From positions 1,228,001-1,292,000 of the forward strand of contig JAYKKM010000054.1 of assembly GCA_035772405.1 (NCBI GenBank): 64,000 bases of DNA, written 5' to 3'. A program made the position numbers and the translations under genes. Positions 60,376 through 64,000 of the stretch are shown piece after piece; position 1 is the stretch's first letter, and each line of letters opens with the position of its first letter. The stretch is from Chrysogorgia sp. JL179-B06 (lineage: Eukaryota; Cnidaria; Anthozoa; Scleralcyonacea; Chrysogorgiidae). The notes under the pieces are model-generated. The model saw only the letters and a program-made list of their open reading frames with translations, was not told the DNA's origin and made no database searches.

Positions 60376-61020
60376 GGGAACGAGATTGGTATATATAGGT
60401 CGGGTTACTCTCATTCTTAGATTGCCAATAATAGGTAATTTAGCATTCTAGGACCCAACCCCAAACCCAACCCAATCACAACAAATTTGTCTCTGATTGT
60501 AACTTGTTTGCAGTCTACGGCATATACTAAGGCAGATACTGTATCGATTATCAATGAGAATAAGATGCCCTACATAACGGTAACAGGAGGAAGGTTATAA
60601 TGTGATGGCAATATTTGAGACTGACAAAAATTAAACAACACGACGTGGCACAGCCCAATTCTGACGCCTGTGGTGTGTTTCTCTCTTTTATTCTATAATA
60701 TGGAAATTCTGATGTTTTGTTTAACGAAAGATGAGCGGCGCTTATGACTTAGCACGCGCGGTAATTTGAAACTCGAAACAGCTGTCACTGTAAAATGAAA
60801 CATATTCTAGGTTTCCTTTTTCTTCTTTGTGGATGATGTCATCGCACCTTATGTATCAGTATATATAGACCTAGGCTACGTTTTTGTAAGCACTTAGTCT
60901 GATGAATATAGACTGAATATAGCTTTGGAATCAACAGTCAATGTTATTCTGTAGCTTTTCAGGTTAACAAGTCTTCTCACATGTACAACTACAAGTACAT
61001 TAGTTAATTTTAAATTTGTA
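60376..61020. other. Transposon interior without coding sequence
   Basis: Between the minisatellite and the transposase stop. No frame or repeat recognised. Confidence 0.6.
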
Positions 61021-61021
61021 A

Positions 61022-62246
61022 TTAAAGACCATTTGCAAACTGTAACAGTTGATTGTAGAGTGTAAGTGCATCCCTCCAATTAGTTGGTGGTTGCAGGTCA
61101 TTGGATTCCATAACATACTTGTAGTACTCCTGGTGTATGTTATCACCTTCATCCTGGTAAGGGGTCATTAGCTGCATGACTATACTTATCTTGTGGTACT
61201 GGTTCAATGTTATCAGGTACCCCGTAATGCTCAGGGAGATTGTATAACTCATCTGGTCTCCCACCAACTGTGTCAAATCTTGATTGTCTGATATAATGAC
61301 TGTTCCAGTGCTTCTTCACATAGTCGATATCTTGCTGCAAAAGGGTAGCAAAGCTGAACCAAACACTCTTCTTGTAATTCATTGCCTGGTGTGTATATAT
61401 CCCTTTCAATAAGATCCTTGAAGAAATTTATCCACCAATGTGTTCTGCTTCTGCGAAAGAATGACCACCACCCTTCTATACGCTGATTATGTGGTGATGA
61501 TCCATAAATATGAGCATCTTCATTGTTACGAAAGTAGCACTGCATGGCAGCAACTACTCCATTTTCTGTTCCACAATCACTTCGTACCTTTTTGGGACAA
61601 CCATTCACTTCCATGATTGTCTCTAAGTAGAATTGTGCAATAACATTTGGATTGTTATTTGTACGTGATACTTTAAGCCATAGGATTTTTCTGCTCCAAC
61701 CATCTATGCAGCCGTGGATGGGGAACCCGAAGGGTTTCAGTTTATCATATCCATCGATATGCCAGCAATAGTTTGGACCCACGGAAACGTAGTTTCTCCT
61801 TGTAAGGCGTTGGGATCTTCTTAAATTACATCCCTCTGGATCAAGTTCACGTATAGCAAACGTTCAACAAGATTTCTTGGAACAAACATGCATTCAAGTC
61901 GTAAGGTATGCCACACGGCGCGATACCCATGCATGCAACCCGGCCCTTCTAGCAGCTCACGGATTCTTCTTCTAATCAATACTTCGTCTATATTCACTGA
62001 CCTTCTACCTAAGCCATAGGACATTAACTTGCTTTTGAGTGTTCTGAGACTCATGTGAACTCTATGGAACTTTGCTAAAAGCAGGATTATTTTATTGTAC
62101 TCGAAGCCTTTCTGAAAATAGTGAGTTATAATAACCTCTTCGCGGTCCAGTTCTGTTCCGCATTGTGTACAAAACAAGAAATCCTGTTCGATTAATCCGC
62201 TACAACGTTCGCAAAACATACCGCAAATCGGTGGAACTTGTATCAA
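61022..62246 (-). pseudogene. DDE transposase of the IS3EU-like element, frameshifted
   Basis: Reading the minus strand from 62246: zinc ribbon (MFCERCSGLIEQDFLFCTQC, CxxC-x10-CxxC), helix-turn-helix-like region (HYFQKGFEYNKIILLLAKFH then RVHMSLRTLKSKL), GPGCMHGYRAVWHTLR, then after a frameshift near 61830 LDPEGCNLRRSQRLTRRNYV and the catalytic core: CWHIDGYDKLKPFG (first Asp), GCIDGWSRKILWLKVS, VRSDCGTENGVV (second Asp) and NQRIEGWWSFFRR (Glu). Two more frameshifts, near 61385 and 61170, precede DTVGGRPDELYNLPEHYGVP and the C-terminus ending at 61022. All three catalytic acids remain, but the frame is broken, so this copy is dead. Confidence 0.85.
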
Positions 62247-62784
62247 ATATCAAAACATACGCCATTTTGAACTCGCTCCAGGCCCTTGAACTCTAAAAGT
62301 GGATCGGGGAGGTTTTGATTTGAAAGAAAGAGTTTTGATTTGAAAGAAAGAGTTTTGTTTTGAAAGAAAAAGTTTTGATTTGAAAGAAAGAGTTTTGTTT
62401 TGAAAGAAATAATTTTGTTTTGAAAGAAAGAGTTTTGATTCGAAATGATATCATTACGCAAAAACAAAATTCTTTTTTCCCAAACAAATTACTTTCTTTC
62501 GAAACAATACTCTTTCTCTCAGGACCAAGCGGAAAAGAGAAAATGTGTTTCAAAAGAAAGAAATTTGTTTTTGAAAAAAGTAATTTGTTTTGAAAAAGAA
62601 AGTTTTGTTTTTAATTAAAAATATTTGATTTGAATAAAAGTAAATTGATTTGCACTTGTGGGCCACCGTACAGAATAAATACTCAACCAGAAGTCCAACT
62701 CCCGTGAAAACATGTCCCATTTTTTTTATGCGCATGCGCGAGTCGGCCATTTTGCTAGCAAGCGTGCATATTTGTTGATGGAGG

Positions 62785-63905
62785 AAAATGGCTAATAACT
62801 TCCAAACTACGCATTGTTGAAAGACATCGTCTACGTACGTATGTTAATAATTTCATAAGCTTTCATTCGGTGTATAGTGCAAGTTTTTCCGTTATCTGTA
62901 TTTTTTTTAAATGTTCAAAATGTTCGTACCATTTCTCGTAAATGGGAAGGAAATTTCTCCCTAATGTTGTAGAATTTTGAATATTGTTCATAAAATACTT
63001 AACACAGAAGCTTGGGCTTGATATCAAACAGAAGACACTGTAAAATGTTATCTGTGGTAGAAATCTCAAGTTTCTAGCTTAACGGAAAGTATTTCAAAAA
63101 AGAGGAAACCTTTTTTTCATTTTTGTTTGGCCTGTGTGAATTGGTGAAGTTTGTTTTTCCTTTTGCAGTTACAGGGTTTGATATTTTAAATAACTTTGCT
63201 AATACTGTATGTATGAACTTCGGATATGTTTTAAACAAAAGCTAATACAAATATGAAACTTTGTTTTTTGATGTAAAATAAATTTATACGATTCTTTTAA
63301 AGTTATAGATTAACAACAAACTACAAGATGAGAAATTATATCATTCCAATATTCTTAAAATATATTCAAAAATATGTTCACTAATGTTCATCTAAAACTT
63401 TTTCTGCTTCAGTTAGAAAACTACAAACGTTTGCAGAACTTTGTCTTTTAATTAACTTTTGTTTAAAGCATATCCGAAGTTCATACATACAGTATTTGCA
63501 AAGTTATATGAAATAGCAAACAGCACAACTGCAAAAGGAAAAAAAACTTCACCAATTCACACAGGCCAGACAAAAATGAAAAAAAGGTTTCCTCTTTTTT
63601 GAAATACTTTCCGTTAAGCTAGAAACTTGAGATTTCTACCACAGATAAAATTTTACAGTGTCTTCTGTTTGATATCAAGCCCATGAAGCTTCTGTGTTAA
63701 GTATTTTATGAACAATATTCAAAATTCTACAACATTAGGGAGAAATTTCCTTCCCATTTACGAGCAATGGTACGAACATTTTGAACATTTAAAAAAAATA
63801 CAGATAACGGAAAAACGTGCACTATACACCAAATGAAAGCTTATGAAATTGTTAACAACATACGTACACGATGTCTTTCAACAATGCGTAGTTTGGAAGC
63901 ATTTT
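62785..63905. mobile_element. Large palindrome, ~480-bp arms
   Basis: 62800-63275 and 63420-63903 are inverted copies at high identity, e.g. TTCCAAACTACGCATTGTTG / CAACAATGCGTAGTTTGGAA and TGAACTTCGGATATGTTTTA with its complement. Loop about 145 bp. No coding capacity. Likely a long-armed foldback element. Confidence 0.88.
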
Positions 63906-64000
63906 AACAAGTTACAGATGATGCAGAAACTCGAGCTATGCAATCAAATAACAGTTATGTGCATTCTGTCGTTCCACTTTAAAGTTTCGACCACGAAAGG

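Larger units (their letters stand above)
57756..62670. mobile_element. IS3EU-like DNA transposon, complete, 4915 bp
   Basis: Both ends begin TACGGTGGCCCACAAGTGCA in inverted orientation, and the similarity runs about 390 bp (57756-58145; 62265-62670). The TIRs themselves contain TTTGAAAGAAAGAGTTTTGA repeats. The element is flanked by the 6-bp direct repeat CAGAAT (57750-57755, 62671-62676). Inside are a plus-strand gene relic at the left, a GT-rich minisatellite, and a minus-strand DDE transposase at the right. Assignment to the IS3EU group of eukaryotic transposons is from memory of its integrase-like core. Confidence 0.88.

Noticed and set aside
58749..60451. Val-Glu-Val-Val and Arg-Gly-Cys-Gly frames, and the minus-strand Thr/Tyr-rich frame, as genes
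   Set aside because: Products of an 18-bp/9-bp array with all frames open in turn; no protein character.

Overview
This is a eukaryotic, AT-rich, intron-rich and repeat-rich window. It holds the 5' part of one host gene and is otherwise filled with transposable elements and tandem arrays. The short exons, CR1/L2-like LINE tails ending in (TTA)n, Ty3/gypsy pol, a tyrosine recombinase, hAT and piggyBac-like elements and an IS3EU-like DNA transposon suggest a marine invertebrate. A cnidarian is my best guess, but this is inference and not proven here.

Host gene (130-36552, minus strand): the first 25 coding exons of an inositol 1,4,5-trisphosphate receptor (ITPR). I placed every boundary by hand from splice signals, phase and similarity to vertebrate IP3R1. 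The exons join into exactly 1049 in-frame codons with no stop: the suppressor domain, the IP3-binding core with every IP3-contacting residue conserved, and the start of the modulatory armadillo region. The rest of the gene, including the channel, lies beyond base 1. One intron (4651-5042) is GC-AG. A CArG box lies about 260 bp upstream of the ATG.

Introns: most of the larger ones contain foldback elements (MITEs). Intron 4 (12.6 kb) holds a broken gypsy pol with a piggyBac-like MITE inside it, a LINE inserted in a foldback element, a LINE endonuclease gene, and a hAT relic among tRNA-headed repeats. Intron 6 holds an 89-bp array, a tyrosine recombinase relic and a 47-bp array directly after it. 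Intron 8 holds a LINE tail and two foldbacks.

Upstream and intergenic (36.6-57.7 kb): no convincing second host gene. The main feature is a 21-bp satellite of about 200 units (42.16-45.73 and 48.14-48.80 kb), most carrying a perfect AP-1 site (TGAGTCA) next to a Sox-type AACAAT core. A 2.4-kb element with terminal inverted repeats has split it in two. Further on are LINE and gypsy fragments and a foldback element carrying a captured LINE tail.

57,756-62,670: a complete 4.9-kb DNA transposon with ~390-bp inverted repeats and a 6-bp target duplication (CAGAAT). A frameshifted DDE transposase (IS3EU-like) faces a second degraded gene; both begin with a similar zinc ribbon. A 1.6-kb GT-rich minisatellite has grown inside it. 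The window ends with a ~1.1-kb palindrome.
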